A stretch of 64,000 nucleotides of DNA from Kitasatospora sp. MAP12-44 (GTDB lineage: Bacteria > Actinomycetota > Actinomycetes > Streptomycetales > Streptomycetaceae): assembly GCF_029892095.1 (NCBI RefSeq), contig NZ_JARZAE010000004.1:7068001-7132000 (forward strand), written 5' to 3'. Below the pieces are notes generated by a model that saw only the letters and a program-made list of their open reading frames with translations, made no database searches and was not told where the DNA came from. This document shows, in pieces, positions 56,112 through 64,000 of this stretch; the first letter of the stretch is position 1, and the number at the start of each line of letters is the position of its first letter. Both the position numbers and the translations under genes were made by a program.

Positions 56112-58052
56112 TCAGCTGGTGCCGGTGCCCCCGGAGATGCCGGCGCCGGGCCAGGACTCGTCCAGGGTGCCGTCCGGGCGCAGCGTGTAGCGGGTGGACG
56201 AGCTGGCGCCGGTCTGCGCGACCCGCTCCTCACGGACCAGCGCGCCCTCCTCCAGCCGCCAGGCCGCCGCCGCCTGCGGGTCGGCCGCCGAGGAGCGCGC
56301 GGCCAGCAGCACGGGCGTGTCGGAGGTGAAGCCGAAGAGCTCGACCAGGTCCACCGGCACCGACCCCTCGGTGCGGCGCAGCACCACCACGGTGGCCGCC
56401 GCGCCCCGGTAGCGGGCCGGCAGTACGGCCGCCAGCGCGACCGGCGCCGCGGCGGACTGGGCCGGTGACGGTGACGGTGACGGGGCGTCCGGGCCCGAGT
56501 GGCCGTCCCGCAACTGGATCGGCTGGCCGCCGGCCGGGTCGCTGTAGCTGCGGTTGGGCCAGTCCACGGCGGGCACCGCCCCGGCCGCCGGGCCGAAGCC
56601 GACCGTGCCCGGGGCAGCGACCACGGTGCGCGCCGCGGGGGCCGGCGAGGCGGGCGGCGAGGTGGGTGGCCGACTCTGCGCGCCGTCGGCGGAGAGCCCG
56701 ACCGCCGGGCCGACCGCACCCTGCAGGGCGACCGGGCTCGGCGGTGGCAGGCCCTGCGAGTTGCGGTTCTCGCAGCCCTGGGCGGCGGCGATGGCCAGCG
56801 CGACGCCGATCGTCACCGTGACGAAGACCACCACCCGCTGGCGCATCAGCCGGCGCCGCGAGTCCAGCGGGCGCCCCGGCGCGGGGGTGTGCTGGCGCTC
56901 GCGCGGTGACCGACCGGGCGCCGGGGTCTGCTGGCGCTCGCGCACCGCGCCGCGCTCCCGCCCGGCGCGGTCGTGCGGCGGCTGCTGGCCCGGGGCGCCC
57001 GGGCGCGAGGGGGTGGCCTCGTGGGCCGACCCGGCGGGCCAGGGCATCGGGGCGGTCTGCGGCTGCCCGGGCGGACGGCGCAGCGGCGGGTGACCCGCAC
57101 CGCGCGGCGCCGGCCCGCGGGGCGGCGCGCCGCGGTCCGGCCGGGTCGACGGCTCGAACCGCCCGGCCGGCTCCTCCCGCTCCCGCTCGCGCGGCTCCGC
57201 CGGCGCCGCCGCACCCCGCGCGCGGCCACCGCCGGCCCGCGCCGCCAGCTCGCTCAGCCGCTCGTGCAGATGCGCCGCGCCCGGGCGGTCCATCGGCTCC
57301 TTCGCCAGGCAGGCCCCCACCAGCGGGGCCAGCACCGGCGGCACCTCCGAGAGGTCCGGCTCCTCGTGCACCACCCGGTAGAGCATCACCTCCGACGAGG
57401 CCCCCGACCCGAACGGCGAGTCGCCGGTCAGCGCGTACGCCAGCGTCGCGCCGAACGCGAAGACGTCGGTGGCCGGCGTCACAGCAGCGCCGCGGACCTG
57501 CTCGGGCGCCAGGAACCCGGGCGAGCCCACGGCCGTGCCGACATGCGTCAGCGTGCTGGCACCGCGCGACCAGGCGATGCCGAAGTCGATGATCCGCGGG
57601 CCCTTGGGGGACAGCAGGATGTTGGACGGCTTCAGGTCCCGGTGGACGACGCCGGCCTCATGCACCTTCACCAGGCCGTCCGCCAGCGCGGAACCGATCC
57701 TGGCCACCTCCGGCCAGGCCAGCGGGCCCTCGTCGCCGACCCGCTTGTAGAGCGAGGGACCGGGCACATAGGCCGTCGCCAGCCATGGCCGGTCGGCCTC
57801 GATGTCGGAGGCGACCACCCGGGCCGTGCAGCCGCCGCGGATCTTCGAGGCGGCCGCGATCTCGCGCGCGAACCGGGTGCGGAACTCCGCGTCCTCGGCC
57901 AGCTCGGCGCGGATCAGCTTCAGCGCCACCCGCTGGCCCTTGCGGTCCGACCCCAGGTACACCACGCCCATGCCGCCCGCGCCGAGCCGCCGGTGCAGGC
58001 GGTAGGGGCCGACGATGCGGGGGTCCTCACGCCTCAGCCGCATCATCGCCAT
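56112..58052 (-). CDS. Membrane-anchored Ser/Thr protein kinase (PknB/Hanks type)
   Basis: This is a 646-residue kinase. Residues 1-290 are the catalytic domain: RLGAGGMGVVYLGSD, VALKLIRAEL (ATP Lys), VVHRDLKPSNILLSPKGPRIIDFGIAWS and GSPGFLAPEQV. Then come about 110 residues of Pro/Arg-rich juxtamembrane sequence containing three near-repeats of RERQxTPAPGR, one TM helix at about 402-425 (VVVFVTVTIGVALAIAAA), and an extracellular Pro/Ser linker with a small C-terminal domain. No PASTA repeats are present. ATG 58052 follows GGGGAACG. Confidence 0.9.
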   Translation of the reverse strand: MAMMRLRREDPRIVGPYRLHRRLGAGGMGVVYLGSDRKGQRVALKLIRAELAEDAEFRTRFAREIAAASKIRGGCTARVVASDIEADRPWLATAYVPGPSLYKRVGDEGPLAWPEVARIGSALADGLVKVHEAGVVHRDLKPSNILLSPKGPRIIDFGIAWSRGASTLTHVGTAVGSPGFLAPEQVRGAAVTPATDVFAFGATLAYALTGDSPFGSGASSEVMLYRVVHEEPDLSEVPPVLAPLVGACLAKEPMDRPGAAHLHERLSELAARAGGGRARGAAAPAEPREREREEPAGRFEPSTRPDRGAPPRGPAPRGAGHPPLRRPPGQPQTAPMPWPAGSAHEATPSRPGAPGQQPPHDRAGRERGAVRERQQTPAPGRSPRERQHTPAPGRPLDSRRRLMRQRVVVFVTVTIGVALAIAAAQGCENRNSQGLPPPSPVALQGAVGPAVGLSADGAQSRPPTSPPASPAPAARTVVAAPGTVGFGPAAGAVPAVDWPNRSYSDPAGGQPIQLRDGHSGPDAPSPSPSPAQSAAAPVALAAVLPARYRGAAATVVVLRRTEGSVPVDLVELFGFTSDTPVLLAARSSAADPQAAAAWRLEEGALVREERVAQTGASSSTRYTLRPDGTLDESWPGAGISGGTGTS

Positions 58053-58482
58053 GTCGTTCCCCGTCGGCCCGTCAGGTGGGCAACCCGTGAGGTGCGCCCC
58101 GGAAGGTGGGGCCGCGTCAGATTCTTCCGGGCACAGCTTACGGACTGTCGGCTGCGGTGTGCTGATACGCAACACGTGAACCGCCGGTGGGATTGTCCGA
58201 TCTCCCCGTCACCGGGCCCCGGCAGAGGCCTTGGTGTGACGGCGGTCTCAGGGTTGCTCTCAGGGTTCCCTCGGGGATCGCAGGACCCTCAACTCCCCCT
58301 GCGGTAGTAGTCGACCGGGGGTCGAGTCATCCTCCCGGACAGCCTTGGGACTATACGCGCGCATGATGTCGGAGAGTGGCGCGACGCCTACGGTTGGAGG
58401 CAGCGGTGGACGGGGCACTCGTCCCCCGAGACCATCCGTCCACCGCGACCAACGGGGGAGCGGCGCCAGGAGGGGCAGGACC
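58053..58482. other. Divergent promoter region of kinase and small membrane protein
   Basis: These 430 bases hold no convincing gene. A direct repeat TCTCAGGGTTGC/TCTCAGGGTTCC lies at about 58246-58269, and GGACTATACGCG near 58347 contains a -10-like TATACG. The rest appears to be untranslated leader. Confidence 0.35.
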
Positions 58483-58695
58483 ATGGCAACGGAGATCTCC
58501 GCGAGCTCGCAGCAGCGCAGGCGGCTGCTCGCGACCCGGCTGGGCCGGTCGCGGCGCCCGGTGGCTGACCGGCGCCATCCGGTGGTCGCCGTGGCCATGG
58601 CGCTGCCCTGTGCGATCGCCCTGCTGCTGCTCTTCGGCGGCTGGGACCAGATGGTCACCCAGACCCAGGCGGTGGCCAACCTGATCGGGCGCTGA
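58483..58695 (+). CDS. Small single-pass membrane protein
   Basis: This is a 70-residue protein (MATEISASSQQRRRLLATRLGRSRRPV) with an Arg-rich cytoplasmic N-terminus and one TM helix (VVAVAMALPCAIALLLLFGGW), ending VTQTQAVANLIGR. The function is unknown. AGGAGGGG before ATG 58483 makes translation very likely. Confidence 0.75.
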   Translation: MATEISASSQQRRRLLATRLGRSRRPVADRRHPVVAVAMALPCAIALLLLFGGWDQMVTQTQAVANLIGR

Positions 58696-58868
58696 CCCCT
58701 CGGGACAAGGGGTCGGACGCCGGCCGGAGCACGCGCACCCCGCGGGGACACCCAGGGACGGGCGAGTAGCGGGTGCGTGCCCCGGCCACCACGAGTGCCG
58801 TGTGCGGAACGCCGGTGAGGGCGCCCGCACACGGCACTCCACACCGTCCGCGCGCTCGGGGACGCACA

Positions 58869-58914
58869 ACGCAGTGGAGCCGCAGTCCGTGATCGGACTG
58901 CGGCTCCACTGCGT
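58869..58914 (-). terminator. Terminator of the tRNA operon
   Basis: A perfect 20-base-pair stem around the loop gtgatc lies just beyond the last tRNA-Val on the minus strand. Confidence 0.8.
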
Positions 58915-58923
58915 CAACTGCGG

Positions 58924-58995
<72 letters not shown>

Positions 58996-59071
58996 CTGTC
59001 CGGCAGCAGGACTGCCGGTCTGGCTGGTGGCAGCACCGTGAAGTGCCGCCGAAGGACCCGAGGGACCTGTG

Positions 59072-59143
<72 letters not shown>

Positions 59144-59219
59144 CTGTCCGGCAGCAGGACTGCCGGTCTGGCTGGTGGAAGCACCGCGAGGTGCCGCCGA
59201 AGGACCCGAGGGACCTGTG

Positions 59220-59291
<72 letters not shown>

Positions 59292-59323
59292 GGGAAGACC
59301 CCCGGACGAACCGGGGGACCTCT

Positions 59324-59397
59324 TGGAGGTGGAGACGGGATTTGAACCCGTGTACACGGCTTTGCAGGCCGTTGCCTCGCCTCTCGGCCACTCCACC
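59324..59397 (-). tRNA. tRNA-Cys (GCA), with encoded CCA
   Basis: The cloverleaf starts GGTGGAGTGGCCGAG; the anticodon arm ACGGC-CTGCAAA-GCCGT gives GCA. T-arm GGGTTCAAATCCC and acceptor CTCCACC are followed by discriminator T and a genomic CCA (59324-59326). Confidence 0.96.
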
Positions 59398-59453
59398 AGG
59401 CAACATGTGAAACATACCAGGAAGAACGATCATGCTGTCCTTCACCGACACCG

Positions 59454-59526
59454 AGCGGACGACGAGATTCGAACTCGCGACCCTCACCTTGGCAAGGTGA
59501 TGCTCTACCAACTGAGCCACGTCCGC
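59454..59526 (-). tRNA. tRNA-Gly (GCC)
   Basis: The 73-base cloverleaf starts GCGGACGTGGCTCAGTTGG; anticodon arm TCACC-TTGCCAA-GGTGA gives GCC. It is the first gene of the tRNA operon. A short non-coding gap separates it from the divergent pabB-like gene. Confidence 0.97.
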
Positions 59527-59709
59527 CTGTCTTCCGGTCCTCTTCCCCGCTTTCCAGCGGCTCCGTTTCCCGGCGACGTGTTGAACTTTAGCGGAAACCC
59601 TGGCCAGCTCAAATTCCGTATCCGCAGCTCCGCCCCGGCACCCCCTCGAAACGGCCGGAACGATCCCTAGACTTCGAAGCGCCGCTGCCCCCCACTCAGC
59701 AGGAGAACC

Positions 59710-60777
59710 GTGTCCGGCCCCAGCCCAGCCCCCGCCCCAGACCAGCCGATGGCCCGCTTCGGCGGCCGGCTGGCGACGGACCTGCGCGAGGTGACCTCCG
59801 ACCCCGCCGCCCTGGAGAGCGGCGGCTGGTGGGCGGTCGCCTACGACTTCGAGGGCCGCCTCACCTGCGCCCGGTTCGCCGACGTCCGCCCCGACCCGGC
59901 CCCCGCCCGCGCCGCCGGCGGCTGGTTCGGCCCCGACCCGGGCAGCTGGCGCAGCTCGCTGGACCGCGCCGGCTACACCGCGGGCGTCCGCCGGATCCGC
60001 GAGCGGATCGCCGCCGGCGAGGTCTACCAGGCCAACCTCTGCCGGGTGATGACCGCGCCGCTGCCCGACCCCGACCCGGCCCGCAGCGACATCGACGCCC
60101 TCACCGCCCTCCTCGCGCACGGCAACCCGGCCCCCTATGCCGGCACCCTGCGCCTGCCGGAGCACGGCATCGAGATCGCCACCGCCTCACCCGAGCTCTT
60201 CCTGCGCCGCGCCGGCCGCACCGTCTCCTCCGGCCCGATCAAGGGCACCGGCCGCACCGAGGCCGACCTGCTGGAGAAGGACTACGCCGAGAACGTGATG
60301 ATCGTCGACCTGGTCCGCAACGACCTCGGCCGTGCCTGCGCCACCGGCAGCATCACCGTCCCCGACCTCTGCGTGGTCGAGAAGCACCCCGGCCTGGTCC
60401 ACCTCGTCTCGCTGGTCCAGGGCACGCTGCGCGAGGACGCCGGCTGGCCCGAGCTGCTGGACGCCACCTTCCCGCCCGGATCGGTCACCGGCGCCCCGAA
60501 GTCCAGCGCGCTGCACGTCATCGACGCGCTGGAGACCGCCCCGCGCGGCCCGTACACCGGCGCCGTCGGCTGGGTCGACGCCGACCGCCAGGAGGCCGAA
60601 CTCGCCGTCGGCATCCGGACGTTCTGGATCGAGCGGAGCGCCGGCGCGGCGCCGGTGCTGCACTTCGGCACCGGAGCCGGCATCACCTGGGGCTCCGACC
60701 CCGACCACGAGTGGGCCGAGACCGAGCTCAAGGCCGCCCGGCTGGTCGCGATAGCGTCGGGCGAGCACCCGGAGTAG
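59710..60777 (+). CDS. pabB: Aminodeoxychorismate synthase component I (chorismate-binding enzyme)
   Basis: This is a 355-residue chorismate-binding enzyme. Key parts are RIRERIAAGEVYQANLCRVM, SPELFLRR, SSGPIKGTGRT, MIVDLVRNDLGRACATGSI, HLVSLVQGTL and the C-terminal FPPGSVTGAPKSSALHVIDALE. The sequence PIKGTGRT (Lys rather than Thr in the PIKGT motif) is typical of PabB over anthranilate synthase. It makes aminodeoxychorismate for folate. GTG 59710 has GGAGAA upstream. pabC follows by 47 bases. Confidence 0.88.
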   Translation: MSGPSPAPAPDQPMARFGGRLATDLREVTSDPAALESGGWWAVAYDFEGRLTCARFADVRPDPAPARAAGGWFGPDPGSWRSSLDRAGYTAGVRRIRERIAAGEVYQANLCRVMTAPLPDPDPARSDIDALTALLAHGNPAPYAGTLRLPEHGIEIATASPELFLRRAGRTVSSGPIKGTGRTEADLLEKDYAENVMIVDLVRNDLGRACATGSITVPDLCVVEKHPGLVHLVSLVQGTLREDAGWPELLDATFPPGSVTGAPKSSALHVIDALETAPRGPYTGAVGWVDADRQEAELAVGIRTFWIERSAGAAPVLHFGTGAGITWGSDPDHEWAETELKAARLVAIASGEHPE

Positions 60778-60824
60778 GGCCTTCCACTCCGCAGCCGCCC
60801 CGCACCCGTTGGAGGAGAACCCCG

Positions 60825-61640
60825 ATGATCTGGCTGAACGGATCGCTGGTCGACGAGGCACGCGCCGAGATCTCCGTCCTCGACCACGGTCTCACCGTCG
60901 GGGACGGTGTCTTCGAGACCGTCAAGAGCGTGGCCGGCCGGCCGTTCGCGCTCACCCGCCACCTCGACCGGCTGGTCCGCTCGGCCACCGGCCTCGGCCT
61001 GCCGGCCCCCGACCTCGACCAGGTCCGCGCGGGCGTCGCCGCGGTGCTCGCCGCCAACCCGATGCCGCTGGGCCGGTTGCGGATCACCTACACCGGCGGC
61101 CTCGCCCCGCTCGGCTCGGAGCGCGGCGACGCCCCGCCCACCCTGGTGATCGCGCTCGGCAGCGCCGCCGAGCGCCCCGACAGCACCGCCGTCGCCACCG
61201 CCCCCTGGACCCGCAACGAGCACAGCGCGGTGGCCGGCCTGAAGACCACCTCCTACGCCGAGAACGTGGTCGCGCTCGCCCACGCGCGTCGCCAGGGGGC
61301 CACCGAGACGCTGTTCGCCAACAGCGCCGGGCAGCTCTGCGAGGGCACCGGCTCCAACGTCTTCGTGGTCCTGGACGGGCGGCTGCTCACCCCGCCGCTG
61401 GCCTCCGGCTGCCTGGCCGGCATCACCCGCGAGCTGGTCGCCCAGTGGTGCGGCGCCGAGGAGGCCGAGCTGCCGTACGCGGTGCTGCGCGAGGCCGACG
61501 AGGTCTTCCTCACCTCCACGCTGCGCGACGTCCAGGCCGTCCACCGGATCGACGACCGCGAACTCCCCGCCCCCGGCCCGGTCACCGCCAAGGCGATGGC
61601 CCACTTCGCCGCCCGCGCCGCCGACGACCTGGACCCGTAG
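60825..61640 (+). CDS. pabC: Aminodeoxychorismate lyase (class IV PLP enzyme)
   Basis: This is a 271-residue fold-type IV PLP enzyme that releases pyruvate to give p-aminobenzoate. It has MIWLNGSLVDEARAEISVLDHGLTVGDGVFETVK, GLKTTSYAENVVALAHARRQGATETLFANSAGQLCEGTGSNVF with the PLP lysine in GLKTTSY, and LTSTLRDVQAV. ATG 60825 follows GGAGGAG. Clustering with pabB supports PabC over a branched-chain or D-amino-acid aminotransferase. Just after its stop, 15-base units GTCAGCCGCACACCA/GTTAGCCGCACACCC are repeated (61640-61669). Confidence 0.87.
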   Translation: MIWLNGSLVDEARAEISVLDHGLTVGDGVFETVKSVAGRPFALTRHLDRLVRSATGLGLPAPDLDQVRAGVAAVLAANPMPLGRLRITYTGGLAPLGSERGDAPPTLVIALGSAAERPDSTAVATAPWTRNEHSAVAGLKTTSYAENVVALAHARRQGATETLFANSAGQLCEGTGSNVFVVLDGRLLTPPLASGCLAGITRELVAQWCGAEEAELPYAVLREADEVFLTSTLRDVQAVHRIDDRELPAPGPVTAKAMAHFAARAADDLDP

Positions 61641-61669
61641 TCAGCCGCACACCAGTTAGCCGCACACCC
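61640..61669 (+). repeat. Tandem duplication at the pabC stop codon
   Basis: Two 15-base units, 13 of 15 identical, begin at the last base of the TAG stop. Confidence 0.7.
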
Positions 61670-61689
61670 GGCCGGGGAAGAGAGCAGCC

Positions 61690-62532
61690 ATGACCACCAC
61701 GCTGCGCCCAGCCGCTCCCGAGCGAGCCCTCCCGGACGGCGGCCGTGAGCGCCGCTGGCAGGTCTGCGCCAACGGCCGTCCGGTGGGCGCGGTGTCGACC
61801 GTCGCCCGCCCACTGGGCGCCGGCTGGTCCGGGCAGATAGCGGAGCTGGAGATCGCCGCCGCGGGGCGCCGCCGCGGGCGGGGCACCGTGGCGGTGCTGG
61901 CCGCGGAGGAGGTGCTGCGCGGCTGGGGCTGCCATCGCGTGGAGCTGACCGTGCCGGCCGAGGCCCCCGCGGCGCTCGCCCTGGCCCACTCGCTCGGCTA
62001 CACCGAGACCAACCGCAAGCTCCTCAAGGCGATCGGTCATCCACCCGCCCTCGCAGCGGGATTGACGATCCGTCGGCTCGGCGATCGCGAGTTCCCGCAG
62101 TGGCTGGCACACAGTCAGGCGACCTACCAGGAGCACCTGATCGGCTCGGGCCTGACCGCCCGTCAGGCGCTGGACAGATGCGCGGCCGATCACACCCATC
62201 TGCTCCCCGACGGCCCGGCCACAGCCGGCGTGGCACTGCGCCAACTGCTGTGCGACGGACGGCCGGTGGGCAGCCTCTGGGTCGACCTGCAGAGCGGCTC
62301 ACGGCCGGACGGCCTACCGCTGGCCTGGGTGATGACCGTCGACGTCGAGGCCGCCGAGCGCGGACACGGCTACGGCCGCGAGCTGATGCTCGCGGCCGAA
62401 CGGGAATGCCTGGCCGCCGGGGTCCGGCACCTGGGTCTCAACGTCTTCTCGGCGAACCGCGTCGCCATCAACCTGTACGAGTCGCTCGGCTACCGGGTCA
62501 GCTGCCGGGTCCTCGCCAAACCCCTCATCTGA
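61690..62532 (+). CDS. Tandem-GNAT acetyltransferase
   Basis: This is a 280-residue protein with two GNAT domains. The N-terminal one (about 20-120) has ELEIAAAGRRRGRGTVAVLAAEEVL. The C-terminal one (about 125-280) has VMTVDVEAAERGHGYGRELMLAAERECLAAGVRHLGLNVFSANRVAINLYESLGYRVS, with a complete acetyl-CoA loop (RGHGYG). Probably only the second is fully catalytic. The substrate is unknown. It follows pabC by 49 bases. The final codons and stop lie in a 19-base tandem repeat. Confidence 0.87.
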   Translation: MTTTLRPAAPERALPDGGRERRWQVCANGRPVGAVSTVARPLGAGWSGQIAELEIAAAGRRRGRGTVAVLAAEEVLRGWGCHRVELTVPAEAPAALALAHSLGYTETNRKLLKAIGHPPALAAGLTIRRLGDREFPQWLAHSQATYQEHLIGSGLTARQALDRCAADHTHLLPDGPATAGVALRQLLCDGRPVGSLWVDLQSGSRPDGLPLAWVMTVDVEAAERGHGYGRELMLAAERECLAAGVRHLGLNVFSANRVAINLYESLGYRVSCRVLAKPLI

Positions 62533-62552
62533 GGCCAAACCCCCCAGCTGAG
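62515..62552 (+). repeat. Tandem duplication spanning the acetyltransferase stop codon
   Basis: GCCAAACCCCTCATCTGAG (62515-62533) is followed directly by GCCAAACCCCCCAGCTGAG, 17 of 19 identical. Both contain a TGA. Confidence 0.85.
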
Positions 62553-62563
62553 ACGGAAGGCCC

Positions 62564-63052
62564 TCACGCCTCCAGCAGCGCCACGATCCGCTCGCGCAGC
62601 CCCTGCTGGCTCTGCCCGCCGTCCAGTCGCTGCCCGGCCACCACATACGTCGGGGTGCCGCTCACGCCGATCGCCTTGCCCTCGGCCTGGTCGGCGTCCA
62701 CGATCAGCGTGTGCCGGCCGTCCACCAGCGCGAGCTCGACCTCCTCGGTGTCCAGGCCGAGCTCGCCGGCCACCTCGATCAGCAGCTCCTGGCCGCGCTG
62801 CGCCAGCTCCTCGGTACGGGCCAGCACCGCCTCCACGAAGGGCCAGCCCTTGCCCTGGGCGAAGGCCTCCTCGGCCGCCTCGGCGGCCGCGTAGGCGTGC
62901 TTGTGCCGCTCCAGCGGGAAGTGCCGGAACTCGATCGTCAGATCGTCGCCGTAGCGCTCACGCAGAGCGCGGACGTCGTCGAGGGAGGTGCGGCAGTCCG
63001 GACACTGCAGCTCGCACCAGAGCTCCAGTCGGGGAAGAGAGGCATCGGTCAT
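62564..63052 (-). CDS. DsbA-family thioredoxin-fold protein
   Basis: This is a 162-residue thioredoxin-fold protein with the redox motif Cys17-Pro-Asp-Cys20 (WCELQCPDCR) and the cis-proline loop VSGTPTYVV. The helical insertion between (HAYAAAEAAEEAFAQGKGWPF) matches DsbA/FrnE-like proteins. It lacks a signal peptide, so it works in the cytoplasm as a disulfide reductase or isomerase. Confidence 0.88.
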   Translation of the reverse strand: MTDASLPRLELWCELQCPDCRTSLDDVRALRERYGDDLTIEFRHFPLERHKHAYAAAEAAEEAFAQGKGWPFVEAVLARTEELAQRGQELLIEVAGELGLDTEEVELALVDGRHTLIVDADQAEGKAIGVSGTPTYVVAGQRLDGGQSQQGLRERIVALLEA

Positions 63053-63094
63053 ACGGCCAGTCTTCCACCCCGGTGGCGGGCCCGATGCCGACGG

Positions 63095-63676
63095 TCAGCT
63101 CACGCTCACCGGCAGTGCCTCGTCGGCCGCCGAGCGCTGGCGGGCCCGGTAGGCGGCCACGTGCATCCGGTTCCCGCAGGTCCGGCTGTCGCAGTAGCGC
63201 CGGGAGCGGTTGCGCGAGAGGTCGACGAAGACGCGCGCGCAGTCCGGGGCCTCGCAGCGGCGCAACCGCTCCCGCTCGCCGGCCATCAGGATCAGCCCCA
63301 GGGCCATCCCGAGCTCGGCCGCCAGATGGTCGGCCAGCGTCGCGTGCGGGGCGAAGTAGTGCATGTGCCAGCCGTGGCCGTCGTGGTCGGTCAGCCGCGG
63401 CGTCGCGTTGACGGCGGCCACCAGGGCGTTCACCAGCTCGGCGGCCTCGGCGGTGGACGGTGCCGTGAAGGCCGCCCGCAGCTGGTCGCGCAGCGCGTGG
63501 ACGGCCGCCAGGTCGGTCGCGGTCACCGAGTCGATCTCGTCCAGCTCGCGCCGCACCACCAGCGCGTCGAGCGCGGCGACGTCCGGGAGCTGCTCGTACC
63601 CGCCGGCCTCGGGGGAGGTGTTGAGCAGTTCGACCAGGATGCTCAGGGCGCACTCGGTGTCATGGGTGATCAGCAC
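63095..63676 (-). CDS. CGNR zinc-finger / ABATE-domain regulator
   Basis: This is a 193-residue protein with an N-terminal helical ABATE (stress-induced, ligand-binding) domain and a C-terminal CGNR zinc finger: RCEAPDCARVFVDLSRNRSRRYCDSRTCGNRMHVAAYRARQ. Such proteins are presumed transcriptional regulators. GTG 63676 (VLITHDTECALSILVELLNT) is preferred because GAGGAG lies seven bases upstream, although an in-frame ATG exists at 63730. Confidence 0.87.
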   Translation of the reverse strand: MLITHDTECALSILVELLNTSPEAGGYEQLPDVAALDALVVRRELDEIDSVTATDLAAVHALRDQLRAAFTAPSTAEAAELVNALVAAVNATPRLTDHDGHGWHMHYFAPHATLADHLAAELGMALGLILMAGERERLRRCEAPDCARVFVDLSRNRSRRYCDSRTCGNRMHVAAYRARQRSAADEALPVSVS

Positions 63677-63758
63677 GTGGGAGCTCCTCGCGTGCGCCGG
63701 GGACGGTGGCCCGTCCGCGTCGGTCATCACCGGCGAACTCTACCGGGCCGGGCGCGGG

Positions 63759-63844
63759 GAATGCCGAAGGCACCCGGAGCCACGCGGGCCCGTCCGCCGA
63801 GGTGGCGGAGCGGGCGGGCATGGCACCAGGTGCCTTCGGCATTC
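63759..63844. repeat. Long 86-base hairpin element
   Basis: GAATGCCGAAGGCACC (63759-63774) and its exact complement (63829-63844) bracket a 54-base centre that can itself fold (CCCGTCCGCC-gaggt-GGCGGAGCGGG). It is larger than an ordinary terminator and sits in the gap upstream of the CGNR gene. Confidence 0.7.
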
Positions 63845-63950
63845 TGGACTCGAACGCCGTGTACTACCGGCCCCGAGGCCGCGCTGCGCGCGGCTGAGCC
63901 TGTGGCCGTGCCCCCGAGTAGGACAGCCATCAGGAAATTCGACCGGGCCA

Positions 63951-63968
63951 CCGGGGGTGCACCCCCGG
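63951..63968 (-). terminator. Palindrome downstream of the right-edge gene
   Basis: CCGGGGGTGCACCCCCGG is a perfect 18-base palindrome, five bases beyond the apparent stop of a gene entering from the right. It is probably a terminator, though a fold-back hairpin would have little or no loop. Confidence 0.45.
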
Positions 63969-63972
63969 GGCT

Positions 63973-64000
63973 TCAGCTCTCGGCAAGGATGTGCGACAGC
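63973..64000 (-). CDS. Partial CDS at the right edge (C-terminus only)
   Basis: On the minus strand the last codons read LSHILAES followed by TGA, with G/C-ending codons and a palindrome just after the stop, so a gene probably ends here. Too little is inside the window to identify it. Confidence 0.35.

Noticed and set aside
63727..63951. Short minus-strand frame starting MARSNFLMAV
   Set aside because: It runs through the 86-base inverted repeat and has no recognisable domain. The start is plausible but coding bias is not sustained.

Overview
The window is one continuous piece of a very GC-rich actinomycete chromosome. Near-universal G/C at third codon positions, frequent GTG and TTG starts, ATGA/GTGA start-stop overlaps and the gene content (argCJBDR then argGH, XRE-DUF397 regulators, a SapB-type lanthipeptide, BluB-CobT) all point to Streptomyces, Kitasatospora or a close relative. 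I cannot name the species. No insertion sequence, rRNA or CRISPR array was found.

Layout. 1-5.4 kb: a thiolase/acyl-CoA dehydrogenase pair with a divergent TetR gene, a nitric-oxide-synthase oxygenase and an amino-acid permease. 5.4-6.35 kb: no convincing gene. 6.35-16 kb: an accessory block. It opens with an XRE-type regulator, a DUF397 protein and a divergent ATP-binding protein that reads straight into a nucleotidyltransferase-like domain. A tightly packed enzyme cluster follows: arylsulfotransferase-like propeller, GT2 glycosyltransferase, Cys-rich methyltransferase, two different radical SAM proteins and a creatininase-family amidohydrolase. 16-23 kb: a second TetR, an acyl-CoA ligase pair, SDR, QueA-like and RlmG-like proteins and a phosphatase. 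23-25.2 kb: a flavin oxidoreductase and a rifampicin monooxygenase (rox) with a rifamycin-associated element in its promoter. 25.2-30 kb: a YcxB-like protein and a translationally coupled sigma / anti-sigma / ABC exporter operon. 30.3-39.7 kb: arginine biosynthesis with its ArgR repressor, interrupted by a ferredoxin-P450 pair. 40-43.7 kb: an acetyltransferase, then metNIQ behind a Cys/Met-rich leader peptide. 43.8-51.8 kb: cobalamin and siroheme genes (cobL, bluB-cobT, cysG-type) and a TrmH methyltransferase. 52.3-55.1 kb: a minimal class III lanthipeptide locus. 55.1-64 kb: a membrane Ser/Thr kinase, a five-tRNA cluster with three near-identical tRNA-Val genes, pabB-pabC, acetyltransferases, a DsbA-like protein and a CGNR regulator.

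The most interesting content is: (i) the 7.7-15.9 kb cluster, which combines mycofactocin-type functions (a radical SAM protein with a possible peptide-binding front part, creatininase, glycosyltransferase) with a second radical SAM enzyme, an arylsulfotransferase-like protein and a nucleotidyltransferase, but has no visible precursor peptide; (ii) the class III lanthipeptide precursor with two S-x2-S-x3-C ring motifs; (iii) an apparently leaderless 27-residue reading frame ending GMCCRMCSC ahead of metNIQ, which looks like a cysteine/methionine attenuator; and (iv) a recurring pattern of short tandem duplications laid across gene ends.

Limits: everything is read by eye from the sequence. Family names rest on motifs and remembered sequences. 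Operators and terminators are inferred from symmetry, and start codons from ribosome-binding sites and neighbours.
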